DNA from: Eriocheir sinensis
Lineage: Eukaryota; Arthropoda; Malacostraca; Decapoda; Varunidae
Reading direction: 5' to 3'
Length of the DNA: 64,000 nucleotides
NCBI RefSeq assembly: GCF_024679095.1
Contig: NW_026111753.1
Span: 107,501 to 171,500 of the forward strand
Positions 24,753 to 36,948 of the stretch are shown in pieces. The translations under genes were made by a program, and so were the position numbers. A model generated the notes under the pieces. The model ran no database searches. It was given only the letters and a program-made list of their open reading frames with translations, and was not told where the DNA came from. Within the stretch, counting starts at the first letter, position 1, and every line of letters begins with the position of its first letter.

Positions 24753-25019
24753 AATAACAAACACGCACACACACAAAAAAAAACATTGCTTTTCTCCTTT
24801 TCTTTTGGCGCTAAGTGCAAACACACACAATAAAGAGAAAAGAAGAAAATCAAATAAATTCTCCTCCTCATAAATTCCAAGTAAATGTCACCATGAAACC
24901 TGTCGCAGCCTAGGGGAGTAAAGGGCAGCAATGAAGTGACGAAGGTGACCCGTTATGAGTTTTTTTTTAACTATCATCACCAGAACTCCAACACCACTAC
25001 CGCAAAAACTACCCCTACA

Positions 25020-25022
25020 AAA

Positions 25023-25104
<82 letters not shown>
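25020..25104. repeat. (ACT)n-(AAT)n compound repeat
   Basis: An ACT array converts directly to an AAT array at about 25055. Confidence 0.97.
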
Positions 25105-25105
<1 letters not shown>

Positions 25106-25290
25106 ACACGTCATGCCAGTGGAAGGTGAAGCGATTGCTATATTATATTACAGTCTTCCTGAATTCCTCATCACGATTATTATGAAGTTCTTAAAAGATT
25201 GTTAAGTAGTATATTGTGTTCGTAGTGAATAAGAGACGACAAAATAAATAGACAAGAATAACGAAAAGAATAGTTTAATTAATATTAGTT

Positions 25291-25553
<263 letters not shown>

Positions 25554-25558
<5 letters not shown>

Positions 25559-26195
25559 TACCAGCCCTAATGGCAGTAACGACAACCATTAACATTCAAC
25601 GAGCACCCTCCAGCCAGCCACAGACAGCAGTAAAGTCTTGGTCGCACGCGGATGCTTCAGTCATTATACGCGCACTGCTGTTACCCGTGGCAGTGGCGGT
25701 GGTGTGTGTAGGGGGGGTGGGGAGGTAAGCTACGGCAAAGTCATGGAACTGAGAACAGGATGGCTTACATACCTACAAAAGTCACACTAAAACAACGCGT
25801 GCTATAACTCACACAGCGGTAGATATCACACCCTCCTCAGCACTGAATTAAATTGGAACACTGGAAAATTGCACGAACATTTCTTACGCTAACAAATTTA
25901 TCATTCTAAGATTTTGCTCTCACTTAAGCATTGCAAAATAATGAAACCTGAGAAATCACATAATTATTCCTTCACTTTTCAAAATACTAGTGAAATAAAA
26001 TAGAGCGAGTGTAAAAAGTAATTTCAGTGTAAATCGAAGACAGAAATTCACAAGTTCAGAACCTAAGAAAGGAAGGGAACAACTGAACTCCTGACCAGTG
26101 GTAAAAAAATGAAGACAAAAAAGACCTCCCCCAAAAAATCAAGCACAAAAACAGGACATACGAAACTGGTAATAATATAGTATCAAGAGGGTCAA
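25554..26195. other. Unassigned DNA
   Basis: AT-rich single-copy-looking sequence with no gene recognised. Confidence 0.5.
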
Positions 26196-26345
26196 GAGTA
26201 TCAAGACACCTCTCCATCCCAAATCGACCCTCTCTTCTGGCCACTCAATTCTTTTACTGGAGCTACACCTAGCGGGGGTTTTCTTTACTCTTTTTTTTTT
26301 TTTTTTTTTGCCTCTGAGCTGCTTCCTGTACTGTAAAAAAATAGT
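26196..26345 (+). repeat. Family B dispersed repeat, copy (plus, near full)
   Basis: Best paired with the copy at 34.33-34.46 kb: both have ACACCTCTCCATCC, CCTCGCCACTC / TGGCCACTC, TTTTACT..AGGAG, a T-rich stretch and GCCTCTGAGCTGCTTCC..TGTAAAAAA. It ends in an A run. No coding capacity. The body plus A-tail suggests a SINE or the 3' UTR of a LINE. Confidence 0.8.
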
Positions 26346-26384
26346 AACAAAAAAAAAAAGATAACTTTCAAGCACTGATTATCA

Positions 26385-26468
26385 CCACTACTCTTCCTCC
26401 TCCCCTGCTTCTTCATTTGGCTCTTCGGATTGGCTATTATAAGAGCACATGAGTAAAAGGGAGTCATA
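26385..26468 (+). repeat. First (outlying) unit of the 85-bp minisatellite
   Basis: Shares CTGCTTCTTCATTTGGCTCTTCGGA and TGGCTA..ATGAGTA, in degenerate form, with the array that resumes at 26691. It is separated from the array by a family A insertion. Confidence 0.75.
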
Positions 26469-26690
26469 GGTTGGTATTACAAGACACTTTCGATTCTCAC
26501 AGCAACTATTTCTAAAGGTCAAAGAGGGGATCAATCGGGTTCTAATGAGGGTTTCTTAAGACTCATGCTGCTGAGGAAGGGTCAAACTACCATCAGGCTC
26601 ATAAAACTACTACTGGAAATGCCCTCAACTCCTACGAAAGCATTGTCAAATACGTGAACTTGGGCGACGAAATGTTTTAAAATACGACCC
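26469..26690 (+). mobile_element. Family A element, copy 3, inside the 85-bp minisatellite
   Basis: It starts GGTTGGTATTACAAGACAC and its reverse complement starts GGGTCGTATTTTAAAACATT, giving a TIR of roughly 25 bp. A TA dinucleotide lies on each side (26467-26468 and 26691-26692). Joining the flanks restores the local minisatellite phase (GTCATA then CACACGTTGATCAC, compared with GTCGTAGGCACGTTGATCAC in the array), which supports both boundaries. A TA target would fit a Tc1/mariner-like mobiliser, but that is inference from one copy. Confidence 0.82.
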
Positions 26691-27275
26691 TACACACGTT
26701 GATCACCTAACCACTACTCTCATGCTTCTTCCTTTGGCTCATCGGACTGGCTAGCTATGAGTGAGTGAGGGGTCGTAGGCACGTTGACCGCCTAACCATT
26801 ACCCTCATGCTTCTTCCTTTGGCTCATCGGACTGGCTAGCTATGAGTGAGTGAGGGGTCGTAGGCACGTTGACCGCCTAACCACTACTCTCATGCTTCTT
26901 CCTTTGGCTCATCGGACTGGCTAACCATGAGTAAGTGTGGGGTCGTAGGCACGTTGACCGCCTAACCATTACCCTCATGCTTCTTCCTTTGGCTCATCGG
27001 ACTGGCTAGCCATGAGTGAGTCAGGAGGTTGTAGGCACGTTGATCACCTAACCACTACTCTTATGCTTCTTCCTTTGGCTCATCGGACAGGCTAGCCATG
27101 AGTGAGTGAGGGGTCGTAGGCACGTTAATCACCTAACAATAACTACTTTGCTTTTTCACTTGCCTCTTCGGACCGGCTACCTGTAAGTGAGTAAGCGAGG
27201 CGTACAACTTATACTCACTACACTACTCGTCTGCGTTTTCATTTGGCTGTTTGGACTGGCTAGCTGTGTGAAGGT
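26691..27275 (+). repeat. 85-bp minisatellite, about 6 units plus degenerate end
   Basis: Units start at about 26694, 26779, 26864, 26949, 27035 and 27120, each with CACGTTGA(T/C)C(A/G)CC, CATGCTTCTTCCTTTGGCTC, ATCGGACTGGCTAGC and ATGAGTGAGTGAGGGGTCGT. The inner units are nearly identical and the outer ones (27120 and about 27200) are much diverged, the usual picture of array homogenisation from the middle. Confidence 0.93.
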
Positions 27276-27875
27276 AAGCGATGAGTGCGCACGCTTACCG
27301 CTCAACTCACATGCGGAGAATAATCATGACAATTGGTGGGAACGACTCGACTTCCCTGCAATCACGCGTAGCACACAGGCAGTCAAGAGAGTAAAAAGTC
27401 TACCGCAGGACACGAAATATAACAAAACTGACTTGCAGCAAACGCTACTTTAGGGTTGGTGAAGTGTACATTATATCTGGTTTTCGTTCGTTCCTTATTC
27501 TATCGCTCATAAATTTTAGACACAGACAAACACAGACAGACATATACAGACAAAAACTCTCTCTCTCTCTCTCTCTCTCATAAACACACACACACACACA
27601 CACACGAACACGAACACACACACGACTCGTATCTTCGTCACGGTCAGTGGGGCAGACACATTTTTTTCCCAGTCTTGATATTATTGTTATTACTTTTCAT
27701 TGCAGGGTGATACGCACGAGCAGGTGTTTCCGTGCCTCGCCCCGTGATTAGTGAACGGGCTCAGGTGTTCACGTCTTGATTTTCCTCACCTGACACACAC
27801 CTTGTTTAGTGATAGGACTCCTTGACTTGACTTCTGTGACGGAGGGTTGAGGAGTGAGGGTTGGAGGGAGGGAGG
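27276..27875. other. Unassigned DNA with short CT and CA runs
   Basis: Short CT (27558-27578) and CA (27586-27604) runs. The 88-residue + frame at 27187-27453 begins in minisatellite-like sequence and shows no domain, although its start looks like a hydrophobic leader by chance (TTLLVCVFIWLFGLASCV). Confidence 0.45.
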
Positions 27876-27878
27876 GGG

Positions 27879-28060
<182 letters not shown>

Positions 28061-28259
28061 CCCCTCCATACATGGTAAATCAGACCATAGTGCGCACATG
28101 CTTCTCCCCCCAAAAGTAGGTTGTCTGGTTCTCCTCCACCTAAACGACAGACCTATTCGACAGTCGCGACGCTCTTCTGCCTTCACACATGCGGCAAATG
28201 AGGAAAAGGTACACGAAGTCATCCAGCTCCTAATTGCCTGTGTTCATTTCCGTCTCTTT

Positions 28260-28522
28260 GGGCCGCTTTCACAGTCACTTTGTTTGTTTAGATCGTTACC
28301 AATGGCGGCGATCGCGCTATAGTATATCCATGTAAAACTGGCCGATGGGGTAGTGGCGGCTGCGGGGTTAGCCTAGCCCCGCACCTTGCCACACACACTC
28401 AATACCTCTCGCTTCCTCTGCAGCCGCCACTACCCCATAGGCCAGTTTCACGTGGAAAACTATAGCGTCGATCGCCGCCATAGGTAGCGATCAAAACAAA
28501 CGAAGTACTGTGAAAGGGGCCC
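28260..28522. mobile_element. Foldback MITE with about 105-bp terminal inverted repeats
   Basis: The left arm (28260-28366) and the reverse complement of the right arm (28420-28522) match over almost the whole length. Shared blocks in order are CTTTCACAGT, TTTGTTTG, GATCG.TACC, ATGGCGGCGATCG, CGCTATAGT, AAACTGGCC and ATGGGGTAGTGGCGGCTGC. Ends are GGGCC(G/C)CTTTCACAG. The centre (about 53 bp) holds a smaller hairpin GCGGGGTTA/TAGCCCCGC. There is no coding capacity. The target duplication is not obvious: the right flank is TTAA, the left is TCTTT. Confidence 0.88.
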
Positions 28523-28529
28523 TTAATCC

Positions 28530-28725
28530 CTTAACCCCTGTGGATGAAGATAGGAGCACAAAGCACCCTTCAACCCACAGCTGTAGGGAGAGTAGTGGAA
28601 GGTCTTTGTTTATACATTTCTCAGATTTATTCAATGTCATGTGATGGACAGCTGGATGTCTCGTGCACTGGGATTTGAACCGCTGACCCGATGATTTGCA
28701 GCAAAGAACAACATAAACTATTCTT
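28530..28725 (-). mobile_element. Possible tRNA-derived SINE remnant (minus)
   Basis: On the minus strand GCTGCAAATCATCGG and GCGGTTCAAATCCCAGTGC resemble an anticodon arm and a perfect B box (GGTTCAAATCC). The expected A box upstream is not convincing, so only part of a tRNA head may remain. The foldback MITE lies at its distal end. Confidence 0.45.
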
Positions 28726-29895
28726 AAAGGCTCTACTTTCATTAATTCAATTTAAATTATTATAATCTGACCTATACGAGTAACAGGTTTGATGAGATTA
28801 TAGGAAGTTTCTGGAAACCACTTCCTGTCACAGTCCATCTTTTTTTCTGCTTTGTTCGACTATTCTATTAACATTTTTGGACCTGTTGTCACTAAACAGA
28901 GTGGCTGACACAATCATTTTGTCAAAGCCTTTCGTCACGGCCTGGTCCACAAAATCAATTGATATGGTTTGGTTAGATTATGCTAGTCGACGGGTAAACC
29001 TAATTAGGTAGTCTGTTTAATAACATTATAATACCTTTCTTAGCTCAAACACAGTAGATTCAATTTCTGATGTTGACCAGCACATAGTAAAGCGCCGATT
29101 TTGGCATGCTACCTATCATCTAGAATCTCTGTACTGATTGGCTGTCTTGAAAGCGATATTGTCAAACCCCTTGTAATCGTCTGGTGCATATAATCAGCTA
29201 TATGGCTAGCTTAAAAGAAGCTAAACTTGTACTATTTTACCGATTGTTACTACTCCAGGGAGTCTTTTTGAACGCCACAGTTTCTCAACCCCTCTTCCTG
29301 TGCTCCTCTATTAATGAGCCGCCCGCCGCTCCCACTGCTCGCCAAAGTAAAGGATTTGGTGCCAGTTGTTATATATGCGCGTTACCTGATCACTCGCCCC
29401 TTATTGCAAATTGACTTATATCGTGAATAATTATTTCGACAAAAGTTCTGCCACAGTTTGGTACACAAAAAATATGATAAGGTTAATTAAGACATGACGA
29501 AGCAGAACAAAAATTATCATTATGAAAGGACGTGCACCAAAATTGATAATGGGAAATAGGCTTTTAAGGCAGATAATTAACAATCTGGCATCTGATTACC
29601 GTCTGAAGAACTTCCAAAAAAACCTTGAGTTAGAGTAAGCTTGTGCGAGCCTGTTTTTCGAGCGCTGCTTTCTATTATCGTACAGCATCACGTCAGCGGC
29701 AGACAATGTGACACTAATTAGGGAGCTTCCGAACATAAGGGAAAAAAACGGGATGTATCTATCTAATGAATATTGGCTATGAAAACATTGATCTATTTTC
29801 TATTACATATTTTTTCATCGGTACACGAATCGATTATTATTTTGAAAAGAGTCTGGAATGAGGTTTATCTACTCAGCTACTTGCATTGATTTTCA
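28726..29895. other. Unassigned AT-rich DNA with weak direct repeats
   Basis: Three loosely similar blocks near 28917 (TTTGTCAAAGCC..GGTCCACAAAAT), 29158 (ATTGTCAAACCC..GGTGCATATAAT) and 29432 (CGACAAAAGTT..GGTACACAAAAAAT). The 76-residue frame at 29184-29414 has no recognised domain. Confidence 0.4.
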
Positions 29896-29896
29896 T

Positions 29897-30095
<199 letters not shown>

Positions 30096-30097
<2 letters not shown>

Positions 30098-30440
30098 TAA
30101 TAGGTTTCTTCACCAAGAAGCAGAAAACAAAGAATCGTGAAAGATTTCATGTTTCTGAAAAGATCTTGGCTAACACTGAATCAATTTTAGAGTTACCGTT
30201 TGAGTGCTGCGAATTTGTTGATACAGTTGAGAGGAATAAAATAAGTTTCTTTAAAAAATTAAAACTGAAAAATAAAAAAAGTAAAAATAAAAAGTGAAAA
30301 TTTTAAATAAAAATCTAAAAAAGTAGAATCTTAAAAAAAAAGTTTACCAATGTCTGCACTGATAATTATGAGAGGGCTCCTTACAAACTCTCGTTCAGTT
30401 TTCGTACCACATAAGGAATTGTGAAGTTTCGGTACCGCTG
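30096..30440. other. Unassigned A-rich DNA
   Basis: The 67-residue + frame at 30094-30297 is Lys-rich and ends in AAAATAAAAAG repeats. Its middle (VSEKILANTESILELPFECC) has ordinary composition but no domain that I recognise. Confidence 0.4.
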
Positions 30441-30445
30441 TCATG

Positions 30446-30747
<302 letters not shown>

Positions 30748-30789
30748 AGGTCCTAGCCGTTTTCCTTCTCTAGAGGGAATCTGAATGCA

Positions 30790-31140
30790 TGACAATCCCT
30801 CTTCGCGACACCCTTTCATCCCCTCTTCGTCTCTTTCCTTCCCTTCATCCTCCTCTGCCTCTTCCTCCTCCTCCTGAGCATCACCTCGCCCCTCGCAGCG
30901 CAGTTTTCCATCTTCCTCCCCTCTTTCCCTCTCCCTTTCTCCTATATACCCTCTTTTTTCCTTCCCTCCCTTCGCCTAATACCAGCTTCTATTGATTCCT
31001 TTGTTAAACTGCCAATAGTCATTTCCATTTTCCTCCTCCATATCTACCTCCTCCTCCTCCTCCTCCTCCTCCTCCTTCTCGTCTTCTTCCTCTTCTTTCA
31101 CCTCATCTTCCTCCTTTACGGACTTATGTTCTCTCTCGTT
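30790..31140. repeat. Pyrimidine-rich block with (TCC)n
   Basis: C/T-dominated top strand, including a pure TCC run at about 31048-31075. Confidence 0.7.
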
Positions 31141-31360
31141 TTTCGTTTCCTCTAAATGGATATTGTTTCTTTATTTTGTTGATGTTAATTTCGTTTATAT
31201 CTCCATTATTCACTTTTTTTTAGGGGGAACTGTTGCAATTATATTTCCGCTGTAATTCTTTTGTTTTATCTTATTGCATTAGTTTACTGTGCTGATAATG
31301 ATATTAAGGATCATGTTATACGCACATAAGATTTTTGTTTCATTATGTTTTTCGTATTTT
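31141..31360. other. Unassigned T-rich DNA
   Basis: No gene recognised. Confidence 0.4.
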
Positions 31361-31920
31361 TCTTGCCCACCACCACCACCACCCTTTTATTATTTCTTAA
31401 GGGGGAATAGCAAGAACGCCCTTCAATACTTGCCTTTGTTTAACCGTTCTTTCTCCTCCTCCTCCTCCTCCTCCTCATTTTCTGCCTCCGCCACTGCTAA
31501 CCCCTCTAACACCTCCTCCTCTTCTTCTGCACTCTCCCTCAACTCCTCCTCCTCCTTCTCCTCTTCTGTCTTTCCCCTTCTCACATATTTAGCTTCCTCC
31601 CCTCACCCTTCCTCTCATTCGTAATTCTGTCATACTCTCTTTTCCCCTTCTCGAGCCGGCTCCTTGTTTCCTTTCTCCTTCAAATTCTCCTCCTCCTCCT
31701 CCTCCTCCTCCTTCCCTCCTTCTCCTCCTCCTCCTGCTGCTGCACCTCGTTCTCCTCTTACTTCGTCTCCTTTCTCTTTTTTTTTATTTCTCTTTGTTTT
31801 CGTGTTTCAAAATTCTCCCTTTCCCCTCTTCATTTTAATGCACGCTTCTATCCATCGTTTTTTTTTATATATATTATTACTTTAATTCCTTACAACATCT
31901 CTGTTCCCCCTCTCTCTCCT
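31361..31920. repeat. Pyrimidine-rich block with repeated (TCC)n runs
   Basis: TCC/CCT runs at about 31452-31475, 31685-31712 and 31720-31740 within a C/T-rich stretch; poly-Ser and poly-Pro frames result. Confidence 0.7.
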
Positions 31921-32260
31921 TTTATGTTACTGGTATTGAAATTGACGGCGGCGGAGTAAAAAGTAATAGTGTCTTTTTACTGGTACTTCTTATTTTATTG
32001 ATTCTTCCTATTTCACTGCTTTATTTATTTTTTGCTACAATTTTCTGCTCATGTCATCGACTTAAGAGAATGTTAATGGTCAGGATTTTAATAATACTTG
32101 GCCATTCCTCAACTGAAAATCATCATAACATTTAATTTTACTTTAACAGCAAGTCGAGAGAAGCAATGACCCAGCTACTGGTAAAAAAAAAAAATAGTGT
32201 GTATTCGTAAATGGATTAATAAATGTATCAATAGCAAAAAAGAAGGAAAGTTTTTGTTGT
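31921..32260. other. Unassigned AT-rich DNA
   Basis: Nothing recognised. Confidence 0.4.
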
Positions 32261-32264
32261 GCTG

Positions 32265-32617
32265 TTTTTATGTGGGTGTGGAGGGGTGGGTGACGTGGTG
32301 GTGGTGGCGGTGGTGGTGAGGGTGGCTGGAGATGTAGTAGTGGTGAGCAGTAGTAGTAGTAGTAGTAGTAGAAGTGGTGGTGGTGGTGGTAATAGTGGTG
32401 GTGGTGGTGGTAATAGTGGTGGTAGTGGTGGTAACAGTGGTGGTGGTAGTGGTGTTGGTGGCGATACAGTTGTTAGTGGTAGTGTCGTTAGCGTTAGTGG
32501 CGGTGGTGGTGCCAGTGTTGGTAGTGTTGGTAGTGATAGTGGTAGGTGGCACTGTTGGTGGTAGAGGTGGTGGTTGTTTGTTGGTGGTGTTAGTATTAGA
32601 AGTGTTGCTGTTGTTGT

Positions 32618-32654
<37 letters not shown>

Positions 32655-32670
32655 AGTGGTGGTAGTGGTA
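32265..32670. repeat. Degenerate (GGT)n/(GTT)n block, about 400 bp
   Basis: GGTGGTGGTAATAGT-type units through about 32560, then a cleaner GTT run (32615-32655). Gly/Ser and Val-rich frames of 95-187 codons on both strands are repeat translations. Confidence 0.88.
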
Positions 32671-32729
32671 GCACGTATAGGGAAGAATTTAAAATAGATA
32701 GCAGATTAAATGAGAACCAGTCTCCGTTT

Positions 32730-32795
32730 TTTTTTTTTTTTTTTACAGGAAGGGAAGCAGCTAAAGGGAAAAAAAGCCCGTGAAGCAGCATTTAT
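32730..32795 (-). repeat. Family B dispersed repeat, 3' end (minus)
   Basis: Minus strand: GGGCTTTTTTTCCCTTTAGC, then TGCTTCCCTTCCTGT and an A17 run, matching the tail block of the other copies. The long A run is a retroposon-like 3' end. Confidence 0.7.
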
Positions 32796-32811
32796 GGTTT
32801 TTTTTTATATA

Positions 32812-32847
<36 letters not shown>

Positions 32848-33062
32848 AGTTAACTAGACAGTCATGATCAGCTTCAAATAAACTTTTACCATGAATTATT
32901 AACTTTTCTTGCTTTCATGAGAAAAAGGAGAATCTTATATACATATTTGGAGATGCTGGAGTTTTAGACAACCTAACCCCCACACACACGCACACACACA
33001 CGCCGAAAAAGTATTCATATCACATCCAGAAACCTGTCAAGTCTTTGTGAGGAAGAAAACCT

Positions 33063-33090
33063 TCATTATTATTATTATCATTATTATCAA

Positions 33091-33142
<52 letters not shown>

Positions 33143-33151
33143 ATATTATTA

Positions 33152-33201
<50 letters not shown>

Positions 33202-33210
33202 ATATTATTA

Positions 33211-33254
<44 letters not shown>

Positions 33255-33303
33255 GCTATTATTATAATTATTATCAATGTTACTTTTTCACATTACAAAA
33301 GTA

Positions 33304-33369
<66 letters not shown>
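33063..33369. repeat. (ATT)n block and (CA)n array
   Basis: ATT from 33063 to about 33255. Two identical interruptions (TTAATATATTATTATTTTTA at about 33137 and 33197) mark an internal tandem duplication of about 60 bp. A CA array follows at 33305-33369. Confidence 0.94.
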
Positions 33370-33375
<6 letters not shown>

Positions 33376-34325
33376 CAGTCATCTTCTCACGGCGTGACGG
33401 TAGGACCACAAAATAAGGGTTGGAAGATTGACAGTCTCAGGAGGCTTACGGTGCTGTACGGAGGAGGAGGAGAAAGAGGAGGAGGAGGAGGAGGAGGAAA
33501 CAATCCATGAGAAAAAAAAAGGAAAATATAAATATCTACAGTAAAATACTGGAAAAAAGAGAGAGAGAGAGAGAGGTATAGGCGGCAAACAAGCAGACAC
33601 GGGTATATACAGACAGCTAGACGAAGAGAAGCAGAAGCAGATAAAAAAAAAATGACCGGCTCCCGAAAGCACATTAGCAAATTTAACCAAATAAATAAAT
33701 AAATAAATAAATGAATAATAAATCAAGTAACATGGTTTCTCTTAGTATATATTTAAGCAAGCAACTTTCACATCAATCTAATATTTGACACGTTACGATT
33801 ATTACTTCTCCTCGTCCTTCACATACAATTATTATCAATCACTTCGGTGCGTCCAATTGGAGGAACAAAAACACGACCCATGTAAGAAAACGAGAAGGGA
33901 AAAAAATGGCTCTAAAATCTACAGCTTAAAGGAAAAAAATACTGGATGAGAAGTTGTTTGGTGGCCTTCTGCAGGGGTGAGCGGCTGGGTTAGGCCTGGA
34001 TGCATGGGCCAGTAACTCATCGCGTCCCATTTACTGTAGCGACCCCCATGATGTGACCCGAATCCATGATCGCGACCCCATTCAGATCAATAATAAACAA
34101 ACACATATTGGTCTCGTTTTTTGTATGCCAGCAACTTCCTTTACTTCAACCTAGTTCCCTACACCTATATAACTGAACAACTAAAACAACGTGTGCCATG
34201 AAACATCAATATATATCAAGCTTATGTTGGGACTAGATATTATTAGCATCATTATAGCCGTCAAATTTACCTGAAGGATAGCATAATTATAAACGTGGAA
34301 TGAATTAACTAATCATTCTAGGGTA
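33370..34325. other. Unassigned DNA
   Basis: Short GGA run at 33463-33499 and AAAT units at 33690-33712. The segment 33970-34080 (GCAGGGGTGAGCGGCTGG with several GCGACCC words) has a flavour of an hAT terminus, but no partner end was found. Confidence 0.45.
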
Positions 34326-34470
34326 AAGGACCTAACACCTCTCCATCCGAAACTGAACTCTCTCCTCGCCACTCTTCTGTTTACTTTTATAGGAGTAGTG
34401 CTAAGTGTGTTTTGCTATTTTTTGTTTTGTGTGTGCCTCTGAGCTGCTTTCTCCATTGTAAAAAATAAAA
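34326..34470 (+). repeat. Family B dispersed repeat, copy (plus)
   Basis: Full-length partner of the 26.2 kb copy: ACACCTCTCCATCCGAA, CTCGCCACTCTTCTG, TTTATAGGAGTAGTGCTA and GCCTCTGAGCTGCTTTC, ending in TGTAAAAAATAAAATAAA. Confidence 0.8.
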
Positions 34471-34715
34471 TAAACGTTGAACTAGGAAGCTTAACTTTAT
34501 TACAGCGTATGCACCTCCACGCTTTCTATGACAAACTTAGCTTCACTTTTTACTGCCCTACTGAACTTGGCCCTACTGAGTGATGAAGTACGAGAACATC
34601 AGCCGGAGGAGGATGGAGTGCACTAACATCACGCAGGGGAAAGTGGGAAACGCCAGGAAAGGCCTTTGTACTGCAGTGAACTGATAACGACTGATGATGA
34701 TGAGTGGGTGCAGTA

Positions 34716-34747
<32 letters not shown>

Positions 34748-35317
34748 GATAAGCTACATAATGGTTCTCTCACCGTACAGTTAGCAAGGACAACATTTCT
34801 CAGTGCTCCGAGGCCACACAAAGCTATGGCGTATGCTCCCATTATAGACAGATAGATATTCCCCAGGACATTGGTAGAGCTGCATAAACAACCAGAGATA
34901 CCGTGTAATTAACTTGCACTCTCTGTATCCCAAGACGACGAGATAGTTCCATGCTATATAGATGGATTAGTAATGAAATAGAGGAGGCAAGTGAATAAAG
35001 AGGACGGGAAAGATGAGGCAATTGAATAAAAATGTGAAAGTAGGCAGAGAACAGGGATGAAGAGAATAGAGGAAAAAGGGAAGAAAAACAGACAAGAATG
35101 GTTTAATGAAATTTATACCACAGTGTCATCCAGGCCGCTGTTCGTGTGAGCTCAGACGGTAGGATTAGTCAGGAAAAGCTTACGTATCGCCATGAGTCAA
35201 AGAGGCATTTAGAATTACAGGAATACGTTCAGAACCGCCTCTAGATGTTACGCAGTTTAGCGAAAGGCAGGATCATAATATCTGGATTTATTCACATATG
35301 TTGGAAAGGCTTGCGGA

Positions 35318-35320
<3 letters not shown>
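34471..35320. other. Unassigned DNA with a short (CA)n
   Basis: CA run at 34722-34747. Purine-rich DNA at 34980-35100. No gene recognised. Confidence 0.5.

Positions 35321-35406
<86 letters not shown>
35321..35406. repeat. (GT)n microsatellite
   Basis: A pure GT array of about 85 bp. Confidence 0.98.
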
Positions 35407-35408
<2 letters not shown>

Positions 35409-35639
35409 CATCTTGACATTTACATTAAGACTCTGTGGAATATGACCTTTGTATAGCCGTTACGATTACTTCTTATACGGTAACCCTTTTTTCTTCCTAA
35501 TATCACTTCTCCCATAACAACCGGCGACAGGAAGCATGTAATTAGTCTCGGGGTCCCCAGGTACTACACGCGCATATCATTCCTTTTGGTAGAGGTTGAG
35601 AGGTACGCCAACACCTATAAAACATCCTCCTTGCGCGTG

Positions 35640-36206
35640 TGACTCACTACATATGGATTTTCCTTTCTTCCCTCTCCCCTTCCGTCCCCTTTTGCTGTTC
35701 CCTGCATGCGCCTTCCCCTTCACTTCGCCCTTCCCTTCCCTGCTTACTCTCCCCACTCTCAATCTCTTACTTACCCTTCAACCCTTCCTTCCCTGCACGC
35801 CTTCCTACTTTGCTCTCTCCGCCACCACCCTCTTCGTCCTCCTCTTCCTCCTCCTCCTCTTTATCTTCCCCTACAGCGGCAGCAGCGCGTCCTCCCACAC
35901 GGGCATTGAGTTTCCTCCCTCATTTTATACCTTCCTTCCCTCCGACTATTCCCCTTTCATTCCTACTTGGCTCTCTCTCGTTCCATACTCGTTCTCCTCC
36001 TACTTATACTCCCCTAAAGCAGCACAACCTCTTTTTCCTCCTCCTCCTCCTCCTCCTGCATGGATTCTCTCTCCCCTCTCTTCATTATATCCTCTCCTAC
36101 ATACCTTCCCCTGCAAACACCACACACCCTTTCCATCCGAGGTTGCTCTCTCTACCATCTTGCTCTTCCTCCATTCACTTCTCTAGAGTAGCAATAATAC
36201 CTCCTG

Positions 36207-36262
<56 letters not shown>

Positions 36263-36600
36263 TGGAGTCTTATCTTCTGTATGCCATCCTTCCCTCTTTC
36301 CTCCACACAGTTTTCTAACCATTAGTCTCATTTACTTCTACTTAGCTTCTTCCATTCCCCTGCTCTTCCTCCTCTTCACACAAACAAGGAGTCTCTCTCG
36401 TCTTGCACATGCCTTCCTTCCTTTCTTTCGTTCTTCCTTCCTACCTTGCACATATCCTTCTTGCCACCAGTCACCTTTCACCTCTACGTCAGGAGATAAA
36501 CTTGATATTTCTTTGTGGCATCCTCTTTTCTCTGCCACGCTAACGTTCTCAGCCCTTGGTTTCTCTTCATTCCCGTAGCATGAAGAGGAAGAAAACGTTG
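35640..36600. repeat. Pyrimidine-rich block interrupted by (CA)n
   Basis: C/T-rich top strand for nearly 1 kb, with a CA array at 36211-36260. The 196- and 228-residue Pro/Ser/Leu frames are composition effects, and overlap in different frames. Confidence 0.7.
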
Positions 36601-36893
36601 CTCTCCCTCCTCTTTCCTCTATTACAGCGTTCCCCTTCTTCTCTTCATCTGTAGGTTTTGCCCACTAACACCACCACCATGCCCCTTCTCGTCTCTTCCT
36701 ACACAGCCACGTATTCTCTCATATCTCGCTGTGTTCCAGGACTCCATTTGTGTTGCGTTCCTTCAGGGGGAAAAGCCAAAAAACCTGTCTTCTTTTAGCA
36801 AGCCGAGGCCGTCTGTCAGGCCATCACCCCCACCCCCCTGCGGAGAGGCACACAGGCGAGGGCATGAAGTGTGTGTGCGCCTGACCTTCCCCC

Positions 36894-36896
<3 letters not shown>

Positions 36897-36945
<49 letters not shown>
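36897..36945. repeat. (CT)n microsatellite
   Basis: A pure CT array of about 49 bp. Confidence 0.97.

Positions 36946-36948
<3 letters not shown>

Noticed and set aside
26691..27275. A CRISPR-like array of regular repeats
   Set aside because: The 85-bp units are contiguous without variable spacers, and the context is eukaryotic.
27187..27453. A secreted protein with a signal peptide-like start
   Set aside because: The hydrophobic start derives from the degenerate edge of the 85-bp minisatellite, and no domain follows.
33970..34085. A second hAT terminus (GCAGGGGTGAGCGG)
   Set aside because: No inverted partner end or 8-bp duplication was found nearby.
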